Part shown: positions 8,772-15,853 of the stretch, in pieces | How positions within the stretch are numbered: the stretch's first letter is position 1 | Layout of the letters: each line of letters begins with the position of its first letter | From: Bacillota bacterium | Lineage (GTDB): Bacteria; Bacillota; Clostridia; Oscillospirales; Ruminococcaceae | Direction of reading: 5' to 3' | Length of the DNA stretch: 47,548 bases | Assembly: GCA_023395435.1 (NCBI GenBank) | Contig: JAEWZG010000143.1 | Coordinates: 1-47,548, forward strand | Position numbers and translations under genes: made by a program | Notes under the pieces: model-generated | What the model was told of the DNA's origin: nothing | What the model saw: the letters and a program-made list of their open reading frames with translations, nothing else | Database searches by the model: none

Positions 8772-9065
8772 TTATATATTGAAATTTGTCTTGCCATTAA
8801 TAATTGCGTGTATTTCAACTGTATTTTCATTTACTGTATAAAAAACAAGGTAATTATCAACAGTTAGTTTTCTGTATATTAAATCCGAAATTGAGGTTTT
8901 ATATTCTTCATACATAAAAGGATGTTTTTCTAGATTTTTAATTTTCTCAATTATTCTGTCATATTGCTTAAGTGCAGTGCTTGGATAATACTTTGCAAGA
9001 TAATCTATCATTTCTGACAAATCTTCTTTTGCACAATGCAACATTACAATTCTATATTCTTTCAC
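8772..9065 (-). CDS. RelE/ParE-family toxin
   Basis: A 97-aa basic protein with the RelE/ParE pattern: a helical start (CAKEDLSEMIDYLAKYYPST), then LEKHPFMYEEY, then RKLTVDNYLVFYTVNENTVE forming the C-terminal beta strands. Members either cut mRNA on the ribosome or block gyrase; the sequence does not tell which. It overlaps the antitoxin gene by 14 bases, so the two are translationally coupled. The pair interrupts the normally adjacent tail-chaperone and tape-measure genes, and probably maintains the prophage or protects the host. Confidence 0.85.
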   Translation of the reverse strand: MKEYRIVMLHCAKEDLSEMIDYLAKYYPSTALKQYDRIIEKIKNLEKHPFMYEEYKTSISDLIYRKLTVDNYLVFYTVNENTVEIHAIINGKTNFNI

Positions 9066-9324
9066 TGAGTTGTTTCCTCATTTCACTTGAAACTTCATCA
9101 AAAGAATATCTAACATCTGTTTTTTTCGATTCAGCAGATGCCTTGAGTAGTTTTTGATTAACATAGTTGTCAGAAACTAATTTTTCATAAGCTTCAACAC
9201 TCATTACAACCATATCACCATAACCATTCTTTGTCAGAAATACCGGAGAATTGTTTTCATGCACAAGCCTTGAAATATCTGAAAAATTATTTCTTAGTTC
9301 TGAAACAGGTCTTATATCAGGCAT
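9052..9324 (-). CDS. Phd/YefM-family antitoxin
   Basis: A 90-aa protein. Its first 55 residues (MPDIRPVSELRNNFSDISRL, then SPVFLTKNGYGDMVVMSVEA) match the Phd/YefM fold, which binds DNA through its N-terminal region. The C-terminal charged helices should bind and block the toxin encoded immediately downstream. It has its own promoter with a perfect palindrome (9353-9376), so autoregulation by the antitoxin or complex is likely. ATG follows AAGGGGTGATAAT. Confidence 0.88.
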   Translation of the reverse strand: MPDIRPVSELRNNFSDISRLVHENNSPVFLTKNGYGDMVVMSVEAYEKLVSDNYVNQKLLKASAESKKTDVRYSFDEVSSEMRKQLSERI

Positions 9325-9352
9325 ATTATCACCCCTTAATTATTATAGTTAT

Positions 9353-9381
9353 ATTTTATCATAATTATGATAAAATTGCAA
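9353..9381 (-). promoter_or_regulatory. Toxin-antitoxin promoter with perfect 24-bp palindromic operator
   Basis: On the minus strand TTGCAA (9381-9376) and TAAAAT (9358-9353) are 17 bases apart. The sequence 9353-9376 is a perfect 24-base palindrome (half site ATTTTATCATAA) filling the spacer and the -10 box. This is the expected layout for antitoxin-mediated repression. Confidence 0.8.
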
Positions 9382-9389
9382 CAATAATT

Positions 9390-9423
9390 ATTTTGACACA
9401 ACCTTTTCAATACTTAACTCACA
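9390..9423 (-). repeat. Degenerate duplicate of the tail-chaperone GT 3' end
   Basis: 27 of 34 bases match 10144-10177, the last codons of the GT frame. The minus strand here reads Cys-Glu-Leu-Ser-Ile-Glu-Lys-Val-Val-Ser-Lys-stop against His-Glu-Trp-Ser-Ile-Asp-Glu-Val-Val-Pro-Lys-Leu-stop in the intact gene. The two copies bracket the HNH gene at 9497-10054. The likely meaning is that this is the displaced original 3' end of the chaperone gene, left when the HNH unit inserted with its own copy. Confidence 0.7.
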
Positions 9424-9496
9424 TTTTAACTAAAGGTATATTACTTGAGTGATATTATTGACAAGTATACACAATAATTGTCTATACTTTATAAAA

Positions 9497-10054
9497 TCAA
9501 ATCGAAACATAATACCATTTTTTAATGTAACCATCATTAAGTAATTTCTCATTAGTTTCAACTATTCTTATAAACTTTTTTGTTAAGCCATCCCATTCAT
9601 TAATTTCCCCTGGAGGATATATTCTCCATTTGAGCTGTTCTAATGTCCAATTAGACTTAATTGAATTGTTAAGCATTGAGGTTGTTACCCAATTTTCTTT
9701 ACAGTTAGTACCTCCAATTGAAACAGGAATAATATGATCAATTGTAGGTGACAACTCCCAAAAAGCATTATGCGTTTCTGTCATCTTCCAATGAAGATTA
9801 TATGGAAAATCTTCAGGATACAAAACTGAGAGAACTTTTAAAAATCCTGGATTAACTAACCTTTCCCCAGAATATCTATCGATAAACCCATCTCTAACAA
9901 ATATATTGATTTTTTCTTTCAGTGTATAAGATCTTTGATAAATTTCCTGTTTTTGAAAAGGATATTCCTTACAAATAGTATCTTTCGCCTTTATAAATTC
10001 ATTATTTATAATTTTATCAGCTACTTTATTTAAAACATCTGACTTTAATGCCAT
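9497..10054 (-). CDS. HNH endonuclease (free-standing, mobile type)
   Basis: A 185-aa protein with an HNH core at about residues 100-135: TIDHIIPVSIGGTNCKENWV followed by LNNSIKSN. Asp-His is followed by the Gly-Gly-Thr-Asn turn and a downstream Asn. Upstream, RDGFIDRYSGERLVNPGFLK replaces the usual CxxC zinc knuckle with a YSG turn. It sits between the tail-chaperone and tape-measure regions with its own promoter (10083-10111), and partial copies of the chaperone end flank it. This suggests a homing-type intergenic endonuclease rather than the packaging HNH protein, which is encoded at 24175-24540. Confidence 0.8.
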   Translation of the reverse strand: MALKSDVLNKVADKIINNEFIKAKDTICKEYPFQKQEIYQRSYTLKEKINIFVRDGFIDRYSGERLVNPGFLKVLSVLYPEDFPYNLHWKMTETHNAFWELSPTIDHIIPVSIGGTNCKENWVTTSMLNNSIKSNWTLEQLKWRIYPPGEINEWDGLTKKFIRIVETNEKLLNDGYIKKWYYVSI

Positions 10055-10082
10055 TTTGTCACCACCCTATAAGTATATTGAC

Positions 10083-10111
10083 AGCATATCATATTTTAAG
10101 GTAATTTTCAA
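10083..10111 (-). promoter_or_regulatory. Promoter of the HNH gene
   Basis: Minus strand TTGAAA (10111-10106), 17 bases, then TATGCT (10088-10083) with an extended -10 (TGA before it). Transcription would begin just upstream of the ribosome site GGGTGGTGA of the HNH gene. Confidence 0.6.
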
Positions 10112-10138
10112 TTAAATGTCATTGCATGGTGTGATTAA

Positions 10139-10707
10139 TTATAATTTTGGCACAACCTCGTCAATACTCCACTCATGTTTTGGTTTTGCAAGACCATTAA
10201 ATTGCTTATGACACTCCCACAAATCAAGCAACTTTCCAATTGGCATTAACCAAGTTTCAGTTTCAGAAAAATTCAACTGTACAACACCATAATAAATAAG
10301 TCGGGTAAAGAGTTCATCATCCTCTACCCGACTTGTGTGTTTTTTGAGGATTCTTCCTCCGACTCAATATTTCGCTTTGTTCCTTTAAACATAGCTTCAG
10401 TTATTGCAATTTTGTAATCAGCAAGGTCAAGTGGAGAAGTCAAAAGTTCAACTATTTCTTCTGTTAGCATCTCTTTTTTGTCCTTGTTTTGCAGGTTATA
10501 TATGAGGATTGACTGGTTTGCGAGAAGCGTTAAAAGCCACACAATTTCATCAAGTGCCATCTCAAAATTTTCAGACTTCATCAGCTTGTCACCGAGGTTT
10601 GAAAGCCCTCCATAACGTTTAGCTATTTCCTTTGTGGCTTTTGTGGTTAGAACAAGTGTGTATTCTGTGCCGCCAATTGTAATTTGTGAGCATCTGTCAT
10701 TATCCAT
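10139..10707 (-). CDS. Tail assembly chaperone GT (frameshift product, 189 aa)
   Basis: Made by a -1 ribosomal slip at 10339-10345: 123 residues come from the first frame (10707-10339) and 66 from the -1 frame (10339-10139). The second part includes YYGVVQLNFSE, MPIGKLLDLWECHKQFNG and AKPKHEWSIDEVVP, typical of GT C-terminal domains in clostridial siphophages. GT proteins bind the tape measure and recruit major tail protein during tail assembly; the T domain is absent from the finished tail. The extension has no start codon or ribosome site of its own, so a plain gene call misses it. Confidence 0.9.
10300..10345 (-). promoter_or_regulatory. Programmed -1 frameshift signal (slippery site and stem-loop)
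   Basis: On the minus strand the heptamer A AAA AAC (10345-10339) is in the correct phase of the short chaperone frame. Six bases later a stem forms: GTCGGGTAGAG (10332-10322) pairs with CTCTTTACCCGAC (10312-10300), with small bulges. The zero-frame stop TAG (10326-10324) lies inside the stem. A slip of -1 continues translation to 10139. This is the classic G/GT arrangement of long-tailed phages. Confidence 0.92.
10324..10707 (-). CDS. Tail assembly chaperone G (short product, 127 aa)
   Basis: The unshifted product of the chaperone gene. It starts with ATG at 10707, overlapping the stop codon of the major tail gene (TAATG), and stops at TAG 10326-10324. The helical body (TKATKEIAKRYGGLSNLGDK, then LDEIVWLLTLLANQSI) is typical of tail chaperone G domains. 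It is normally made in large excess over GT, and their ratio matters for tail assembly. It sits directly downstream of the major tail gene as expected. It has no membrane segment. Confidence 0.88.
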   Translation of the reverse strand: MDNDRCSQITIGGTEYTLVLTTKATKEIAKRYGGLSNLGDKLMKSENFEMALDEIVWLLTLLANQSILIYNLQNKDKKEMLTEEIVELLTSPLDLADYKIAITEAMFKGTKRNIESEEESSKNTQVG

Positions 10708-11282
10708 TATCCTACACCTCCAATATTTGCAAGGTCATCAAGCCAAGCAATTGCTTTTGCCTCAGTGTCAAAGGTAGCTTCCTCTTTCCAAACTCCAGTA
10801 ACATCAGTGAGGATTGTTCCCTCAACTGTTGGTGTTTGAAAATTAATTGCATCGCCTTTGGTTTCAAGGCTTTCATTTGGAATTCCAAACTTGACTTTTG
10901 TAAGCCATATTGCCCTATATTTTCGAGCACCGTTTTTAATAGTAGTCGCATAAAAGCCAACCCCGACGCATTTTCCGTCATCATCACCCTTTGCAACGAG
11001 CTTTTGCTCTGTTCCGGGCGTAAGCGTTGAAAGCGTATGCCCTAAAATCAAGGCTAAAACCTCATAGCTTAAATGGTCACCGTTTAGAGATACCTTGCCA
11101 GACTTGAATTCCTTTATGTTTTCAACTAACATATCATTGGCATACAGTTTGCCTTCGTTGATTTCAATAGAAATATCAGCCTTTATTGCCTTTGACATAA
11201 CCATTCCAACATCATATGTTGCAACAGTTTCTGTTTCAGTAAGCTCTGAACAGATTAAATATTTCAATCCTATTTGTGCCAT
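10707..11282 (-). CDS. Major tail (tube) protein
   Basis: A 191-aa protein of the phi13-type major tail family. It starts MAQIGLKYLICSEL and has the segments SIEINEGKLYANDMLVENIK and LNGDHLSYEVLALILGHTLS, then GVGFYATTIKNGARKYRAIW and KFGIPNESLETKGDAINFQT, in the order typical of this family. It polymerises around the tape measure to make the tail tube. Its position between the head-tail connector genes and the tail chaperone supports the call. The ribosome site AGGTTTAGGAT precedes the ATG. Confidence 0.92.
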   Translation of the reverse strand: MAQIGLKYLICSELTETETVATYDVGMVMSKAIKADISIEINEGKLYANDMLVENIKEFKSGKVSLNGDHLSYEVLALILGHTLSTLTPGTEQKLVAKGDDDGKCVGVGFYATTIKNGARKYRAIWLTKVKFGIPNESLETKGDAINFQTPTVEGTILTDVTGVWKEEATFDTEAKAIAWLDDLANIGGVG

Positions 11283-11285
11283 ATC

Positions 11286-11627
11286 CTAAACCTCCGTTTC
11301 GTAATTTTTCGACACGTCAATAGCATAATTATGATAGCCAGTATCATTTTCATGCCCTACATAGCGCCGTTCAGTAATAGTAAAATCAGCCTGTAACAAA
11401 ATCTTTACAAGCTGATTTTTTCTTTGTATATAGTTTTTTTTGCTAAAAAGTGAGAGTCTTGCCTCCTGAATATCAAGTAGTGGTTTGTTATCCCCAAAAA
11501 TTGCAAAGGTGTCGTTTAGTGGAGTAATAACGATATATTCAATAGGTGGAACGCCACTGAATACTCCTGTTTCAACTGGAATGTCTATTATTTTTATAAG
11601 AGTATTAAGTTCTGATAAAATGCTCAT
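11286..11627 (-). CDS. Tail terminator / minor tail protein (head-tail joining region)
   Basis: A 113-aa protein immediately before the major tail gene. Position and length fit the tail terminator (tail completion) proteins that cap the tube where it joins the head. Segments IEYIVITPLNDTFAIFGDNK and RYVGHENDTGYHNYAIDVSK give an alpha/beta pattern like members of that group. Its 5' end overlaps the preceding gene by 4 bases. Confidence 0.65.
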   Translation of the reverse strand: MSILSELNTLIKIIDIPVETGVFSGVPPIEYIVITPLNDTFAIFGDNKPLLDIQEARLSLFSKKNYIQRKNQLVKILLQADFTITERRYVGHENDTGYHNYAIDVSKNYETEV

Positions 11628-12055
11628 AGATTATCAATCTCACTTTCCAGCTTGTTTTTCATAGCCTCAATGCAAGACTTTTTGCTTTGCGTTTTTGCAG
11701 GCTTTAAAAACGGTTTAGGTGGCTGGCCACTTTTCCCGTATTCAAGAATATTTGCAATTTTAGCATTGCTATCGCCATCAGAACGAGGCTCATCAAAACC
11801 AATCTTAACATTAAAATTCCCATTATTATCTTGCTTTGCAGGAGTTACCCCAAGAGCAGAAATAAGCTGACCAGTAGAACGACTTTCAACTTTTGTGTTA
11901 TTGCCAACAACAGATTTAAGATTGCTTTTTACTTTTGTGAGTACAACCTCCGCACCGACTTCAAGCACCTTTGGAACAATTTCATCTGTTTTTTCAGCAA
12001 TACGAGATACCTTTAAAAGGAAATCCTCTGGCATATTAAAATCGCATTTAGCCAT
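11624..12055 (-). CDS. HK97 gp10-like tail completion / head-tail protein
   Basis: A 143-aa protein from ATG at 12055; earlier in-frame GTG and TTG codons are less likely starts. The N-terminal helices (LLKVSRIAEKTDEIVPKVLE, then KSNLKSV) and the C-terminal ILEYGKSGQPPKPFLKPA followed by a basic helix are the recognised HK97_gp10 pattern. These proteins act at the head-tail junction. It overlaps both neighbouring genes, as usual in this operon. Confidence 0.8.
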   Translation of the reverse strand: MAKCDFNMPEDFLLKVSRIAEKTDEIVPKVLEVGAEVVLTKVKSNLKSVVGNNTKVESRSTGQLISALGVTPAKQDNNGNFNVKIGFDEPRSDGDSNAKIANILEYGKSGQPPKPFLKPAKTQSKKSCIEAMKNKLESEIDNL

Positions 12056-12374
12056 CAACACTCACACCCAATATCTCAAGATACATTCCTTTGTTTTTCA
12101 CATTCTCAACCGAGTAAATATTATAACGATTACCATCACAAATGATAATATGCTTGTTAGTAATTTCAATATTAGGGATATGACGAAGTCTGAACAGTGC
12201 ATTTATAGAATTATTCTGTGACATATTAAGCCACTTTTCAGTTGAATTTTTCTGCTCAAAATATGCTCTTACCGAAGCTAAAATATTATCGCCAGTTGTT
12301 ACAAACCCCTCGCTATCCTTAACAGGCTCGGTCGAGATTATATCAATTCTTGTATTTAATTTCCCTAAACTCAT
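12048..12374 (-). CDS. Head closure / head-tail adaptor (gp16-like)
   Basis: A 108-aa protein beginning MSLGKLNTRIDIISTEPVKD, with the typical DSEGFVTTGDNILASVRAYFE strand pattern and the ending YNIYSVENVKNKGMYLEILG. These are the hallmarks of the phage head-tail joining family (SPP1 gp16-like head closure). It would seal the connector after DNA packaging. It lies between the gp6-like connector and the gp10-like gene, the canonical order. Confidence 0.85.
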   Translation of the reverse strand: MSLGKLNTRIDIISTEPVKDSEGFVTTGDNILASVRAYFEQKNSTEKWLNMSQNNSINALFRLRHIPNIEITNKHIIICDGNRYNIYSVENVKNKGMYLEILGVSVDG

Positions 12375-12375
12375 A

Positions 12376-12684
12376 CTAAATCACCCAATCCTTATTCAGC
12401 CTTAAAAGCATGTTTACAACATTCCAAACTTGCTCGCTCGCTTGCACATTATCAGAGAAAAACCCAGCAGTAGAGCCATCTCTACTTTCATAGAAATGGC
12501 TTGATAGCATTATTACTGCTTGCTCGGTGGTCGGGTGCATTGTATTTTCTGTATAAAATCCCTCGGATTTCTTTTGATAACTTTCAGCATAAGCTGTTGC
12601 GGCTGTGATGTAATTTTGGATAAGTGCATCGTCCTCGCTATGCTCAAGTATTAGGTTCGCTTTTACCTTTTCAAGTAAAGTCAT
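12376..12684 (-). CDS. Head-tail connector (gp6-like, DNA-packaging adaptor)
   Basis: A 102-aa protein from ATG at 12684. The frame extends upstream into the capsid gene, but this start follows the capsid stop at 12689. MTLLEKVKANLILEHSEDDA then LIQNYITAATAYAESY is the standard start of gp6-like connectors that dock onto the portal. The tail (VWNVVNMLLRLNKDWVI) is also typical. A weak AAGG site lies inside the capsid 3' end, so translational coupling is likely. Confidence 0.85.
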   Translation of the reverse strand: MTLLEKVKANLILEHSEDDALIQNYITAATAYAESYQKKSEGFYTENTMHPTTEQAVIMLSSHFYESRDGSTAGFFSDNVQASEQVWNVVNMLLRLNKDWVI

Positions 12685-12688
12685 ACTG

Positions 12689-13882
12689 CTAAACCTTTTG
12701 CTGTAAAGTCTTGATTGCTTCAGGCAAGATAAGCTTTCCATCAACCCTTTGTGTTGCAACAAAACCGACCTGACCCGTTACAGCATAAAGTTCATTCAAC
12801 CTCTTAAATGCTCTGCCTTGACGGTCTGCAACCCAGTAATAACTAAAATCACCGAATGCGATTGATTTTGCAGCTGACGCAATTGTAGGAACGAATGAAG
12901 ATGTCACAACTGGTCTAGTCAAAATTGTATCCGGAGTTCCGGCTGTGATTGACGGCTGCCAGATGTAGTTCCCGTTGCCGTCTTTTAGCTTTCTGATTGC
13001 TTTAACCGTTGTGTCATTCATAACAAAAGTTGCATTTTTTCTGTATGGCGATTTTAAGCTGAAGAATAAATCCATAACCTCGTCAAGAGTTATAGCTGTT
13101 GCACTTGCCGCCGTTACGCCAACCTCTGCACCACCTGTTGCGTTGAAAATTCCAGTAGGTTTTCCTGTGCCATCACCGATAAAGAATGCTTCTTCCTCTT
13201 TTGTGCCGATACGTCTTGCAAACTCTTTAGCAATATAGCTTTCAAGGTTGAACACATTATCATTTAGTAATTCATCAGAAACCTTAATCATAGTTGCAAG
13301 CTTGTATGCGCCTATTGAAACTTGACCGAAGCTGTCATCACTTTCAGGAATTGCGCCCTCTTCATCAATCCAAGAGGCAGTACCTTTTGTAACCACAACA
13401 GGAATTTTCTTATCTCCAGTTGAAGTAGTGATTATTTTTGCAAGCTTTCTGAACACATTTTCTTCTTCAAGAGCCTGAATAAGCGTTCTTTCGAACTCGT
13501 CCGGAACAAAATATCCACCCTCAGAATCAGAGCCAATCTGAAGTGCATTTTGCAAATCATAATGATTTTTACTTCTCATAGCTTTCCAGAATGCTGATTT
13601 GTACTCATCAGAACTACGCCCTGTTTTTGTATCTCCAGTAGCGGTTGGTTTGCTTGTAAGCGGCGAATTTAAAGGCTTAGATAGCTCTAAATCTAAAGCC
13701 TGCTGACGCTCCAAACGGTCAATTTCCTTACCTAAATTAACGACATCAGCCTCCATTTTATCGTATGTAGCTGTATCCTCTGCAGAAATAAGACCGTCAT
13801 TTCCACGCTTGGTGTCAAGAAAAGCTTTTGCTGTTTCCCACGCTTTTGCTCGTTTTTCCCTAAGGTCTAAAATTTTGTTCAT
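12689..13882 (-). CDS. Major capsid protein, HK97 fold
   Basis: A 397-aa precursor. Residues 1-100 form a coiled-coil delta (scaffold) domain (KILDLREKRAKAWETAKAFL, DKMEADVVNLGKEIDRLERQ) normally removed by the prohead protease encoded next to it. From about residue 105 the HK97 shell fold begins: SDSEGGYFVPDEFERTLIQA, then EENVFRKLAKIITTSTGDKK, then the E-loop and TKEEEAFFIGDGTGKPTGIF. The end contains IAFGDFSYYWVADRQGRAFK. AGGAGGAACATTT precedes the ATG. Confidence 0.96.
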   Translation of the reverse strand: MNKILDLREKRAKAWETAKAFLDTKRGNDGLISAEDTATYDKMEADVVNLGKEIDRLERQQALDLELSKPLNSPLTSKPTATGDTKTGRSSDEYKSAFWKAMRSKNHYDLQNALQIGSDSEGGYFVPDEFERTLIQALEEENVFRKLAKIITTSTGDKKIPVVVTKGTASWIDEEGAIPESDDSFGQVSIGAYKLATMIKVSDELLNDNVFNLESYIAKEFARRIGTKEEEAFFIGDGTGKPTGIFNATGGAEVGVTAASATAITLDEVMDLFFSLKSPYRKNATFVMNDTTVKAIRKLKDGNGNYIWQPSITAGTPDTILTRPVVTSSFVPTIASAAKSIAFGDFSYYWVADRQGRAFKRLNELYAVTGQVGFVATQRVDGKLILPEAIKTLQQKV

Positions 13883-13893
13883 AAATGTTCCTC

Positions 13894-14574
13894 CTATTTA
13901 ATAAGTTGTAATCTCTTATCGAGATTATCAATTGGTATGCCTGTTGGTTTTTGCTTTGGTTTAATCTTTTCAAGAAGTGAGTTTGTAACAGCACGTCTGC
14001 TAAAAGTGAAACTATTCTGCGTGGGTGTCTGATTGTCTTTGAACATAATGTCATCTGCAAACCCAAGTTCTAAGGCTTTATTTGCATTAAGCCACGTTTC
14101 TGCATCCATTAATTTTGAAAGCTTTGCTCGTGGAAGTGAAGTTTTAATCTCGTAAGCGTTGATAATACTTTCTTTAACCTCGTCAAGCATTGAGATGGCT
14201 TTTTGCATTTCCTCGCTGTCACCAATTGCGACAGTTAAAGGATTGTGTATCATCATAAGGCTTGTGGGCGACATCAAAACCTTTGTCCCAGCCATTGCAA
14301 TAACTGACGCAGCACTTGCAGCAATGCCGTCAATTTTCACAGTTACTTGTCCCTTGTAATCCATCAGCATATTGTAAATCTGAGCAGCTGCTATGCAATC
14401 TCCACCGGGTGAGTTAATCCAAATCGTGATGTCACCTTCTGCTGAGAACAGCTCATTTTTAAACTGTTTAGGGGTAACTTCATCATCGTACCAGCTTTCT
14501 TCAGCGATTGCTCCGTTTAAGAATAGGGTTCGAGAACTATCTTCCTCAACCCAATTCCAAAATTTTTTATTCAT
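13894..14574 (-). CDS. ClpP-like head maturation (prohead) protease
   Basis: A 226-aa serine peptidase from ATG at 14574, the start with GGAGG seven bases upstream; the frame stays open further up. The ClpP fold is clear: WINSPGGDCIAAAQIYNML, the catalytic Ser87 in GIAASAASV, and His110 in LMMIHNPLT. It would cut the capsid delta domain during head maturation. It overlaps the portal gene by 8 bases and precedes the capsid gene, the usual portal-protease-capsid order. Confidence 0.93.
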   Translation of the reverse strand: MNKKFWNWVEEDSSRTLFLNGAIAEESWYDDEVTPKQFKNELFSAEGDITIWINSPGGDCIAAAQIYNMLMDYKGQVTVKIDGIAASAASVIAMAGTKVLMSPTSLMMIHNPLTVAIGDSEEMQKAISMLDEVKESIINAYEIKTSLPRAKLSKLMDAETWLNANKALELGFADDIMFKDNQTPTQNSFTFSRRAVTNSLLEKIKPKQKPTGIPIDNLDKRLQLIK

Positions 14575-15802
14575 TTGTTTCCTCCGTCCCATTATTAGTT
14601 GTATTTGCAAAAATTCCTGCATCTTCAAGCTTTGTCATAGCACCATTTACAAGGTACAAATCACCACCAAGTTCAGTTGGTATGCGATTTAAGTTTTCAA
14701 GCTCACGAATATCGTTAGCTGAAAGCCAGCCGTTCTGTCTGCCCGTTGCATAGCCAGCCATTCTAGAAGCATAGTCACCTCTTAAAAGTCCATCAACGTT
14801 AAACTTTATAAAGTACTGTTGCTTTTCAGATTGAGAAAGCAGAGCCTTTTGCATTGCCTGTTCCCAACGAACCACCCAAGGATCGAGTGTGTATTTGACA
14901 TACTCGAGGCTCTGTTGCTCAATATTAGAAAAGCTCGACTTTTCAAGATCACCGACCATATGAGGTGGAATTCTGAAAATTCGAGCTATTTCATTTATTT
15001 GAAACTTTCTTGTTTCTAAAAATTGTGCCTGTTCTGGTGGGATTCCTATAGGCTGAAACTTCATTCCCTCTTCCAAAACTGCAACCCTATGCGCATTGGA
15101 ACTCCCTTGATAAACAGCATTCCAACTTTCACGCACACGTTTTGGGTCTTTTACAACTCCGGGATGCTCTAAAACTCCGCCGGGATTTGCTCCGTTTGAG
15201 AAAAAGCTTGCACCATATTCTTCAGTTGCAATTGCCATTCCGATCGCATTTTTCGCCATTGCGATAGGTGAATAGCCAACCAATCCATCAAAACCAAGAC
15301 CGGGAATGTGCAAAACTTCTTCTTTTCGAAGAATGACCTCGCCTTTTTCAGTTTGATATTGATAATAAATCTCGCCACTTAAAGTTCTGTCCACCGTCAT
15401 TTTATCGGGTAGAAGTGGATACAAGGAAACAACCTGACCTCTGCCATCACGGATAATCTGAGCATAAGCGTTTCCCCATAATAAAAGATGACTCATGAGT
15501 GTTTCTCGGAACACAAATGAAGTCATCTCGGGGTTTGGCTCGTTATGGAGCAGATTATATAACGGATGGGCGGTTGATTTTTCTTTGCCAGTATCGGTGT
15601 ATTCATAAAGCTGAAGTGGCAGGCTTGCTATGGTTTCAGCAAGTATTCTCACACAAGAATAAACTGCTGTGGTTTGCATTGCTGTACGCTCGTTGACGGT
15701 TTTTCCACTGGTGGTTGAACCAAAGAAAAAGCTATAACGGTTGTTATTTAAAGCATTTTGAGGTTTATCTCTTGAGTGGAATAGATTTTTTAGTGGGTTC
15801 AT
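14567..15802 (-). CDS. Portal protein, HK97 family
   Basis: A 411-aa protein with the HK97 portal hallmarks: VNERTAMQTTAVYSCVRILA near residue 40, IASLPLQLYEY, HPLYNLLHNEPNPEMTSFVF, then LLWGNAYAQIIRDGRGQVVS, and IARIFRIPPHMVGDLEKSSF followed by SLEYVKYTL. It forms the 12-fold ring through which DNA enters and leaves the head. The strong site AAGGAGGTCAACCT precedes the ATG. The large terminase gene would normally abut it but is separated here by an inserted gene. Confidence 0.95.
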   Translation of the reverse strand: MNPLKNLFHSRDKPQNALNNNRYSFFFGSTTSGKTVNERTAMQTTAVYSCVRILAETIASLPLQLYEYTDTGKEKSTAHPLYNLLHNEPNPEMTSFVFRETLMSHLLLWGNAYAQIIRDGRGQVVSLYPLLPDKMTVDRTLSGEIYYQYQTEKGEVILRKEEVLHIPGLGFDGLVGYSPIAMAKNAIGMAIATEEYGASFFSNGANPGGVLEHPGVVKDPKRVRESWNAVYQGSSNAHRVAVLEEGMKFQPIGIPPEQAQFLETRKFQINEIARIFRIPPHMVGDLEKSSFSNIEQQSLEYVKYTLDPWVVRWEQAMQKALLSQSEKQQYFIKFNVDGLLRGDYASRMAGYATGRQNGWLSANDIRELENLNRIPTELGGDLYLVNGAMTKLEDAGIFANTTNNGTEETNE

Positions 15803-15828
15803 AGGTTGACCTCCTTAAAAAATGGTGC

Positions 15829-15853
15829 AAAAAAGCACCTACTTAAAGGTGCT
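15829..15853 (-). terminator. Terminator overlapping the stop of the 234-aa gene
   Basis: On the minus strand AGCACCT and AGGTGCT pair (15853-15847 with 15840-15834) followed by TTTTT. The stop codon TAG of the 234-aa gene lies within the hairpin, and the portal ribosome site lies just downstream. Confidence 0.8.

Noticed and set aside
9458..9490. TTGACA and a hairpin downstream of the HNH gene as a plus-strand promoter or a terminator
   Set aside because: The -10 box spacing is off, no plus-strand gene follows, and the hairpin lacks a T-tract on the minus strand.
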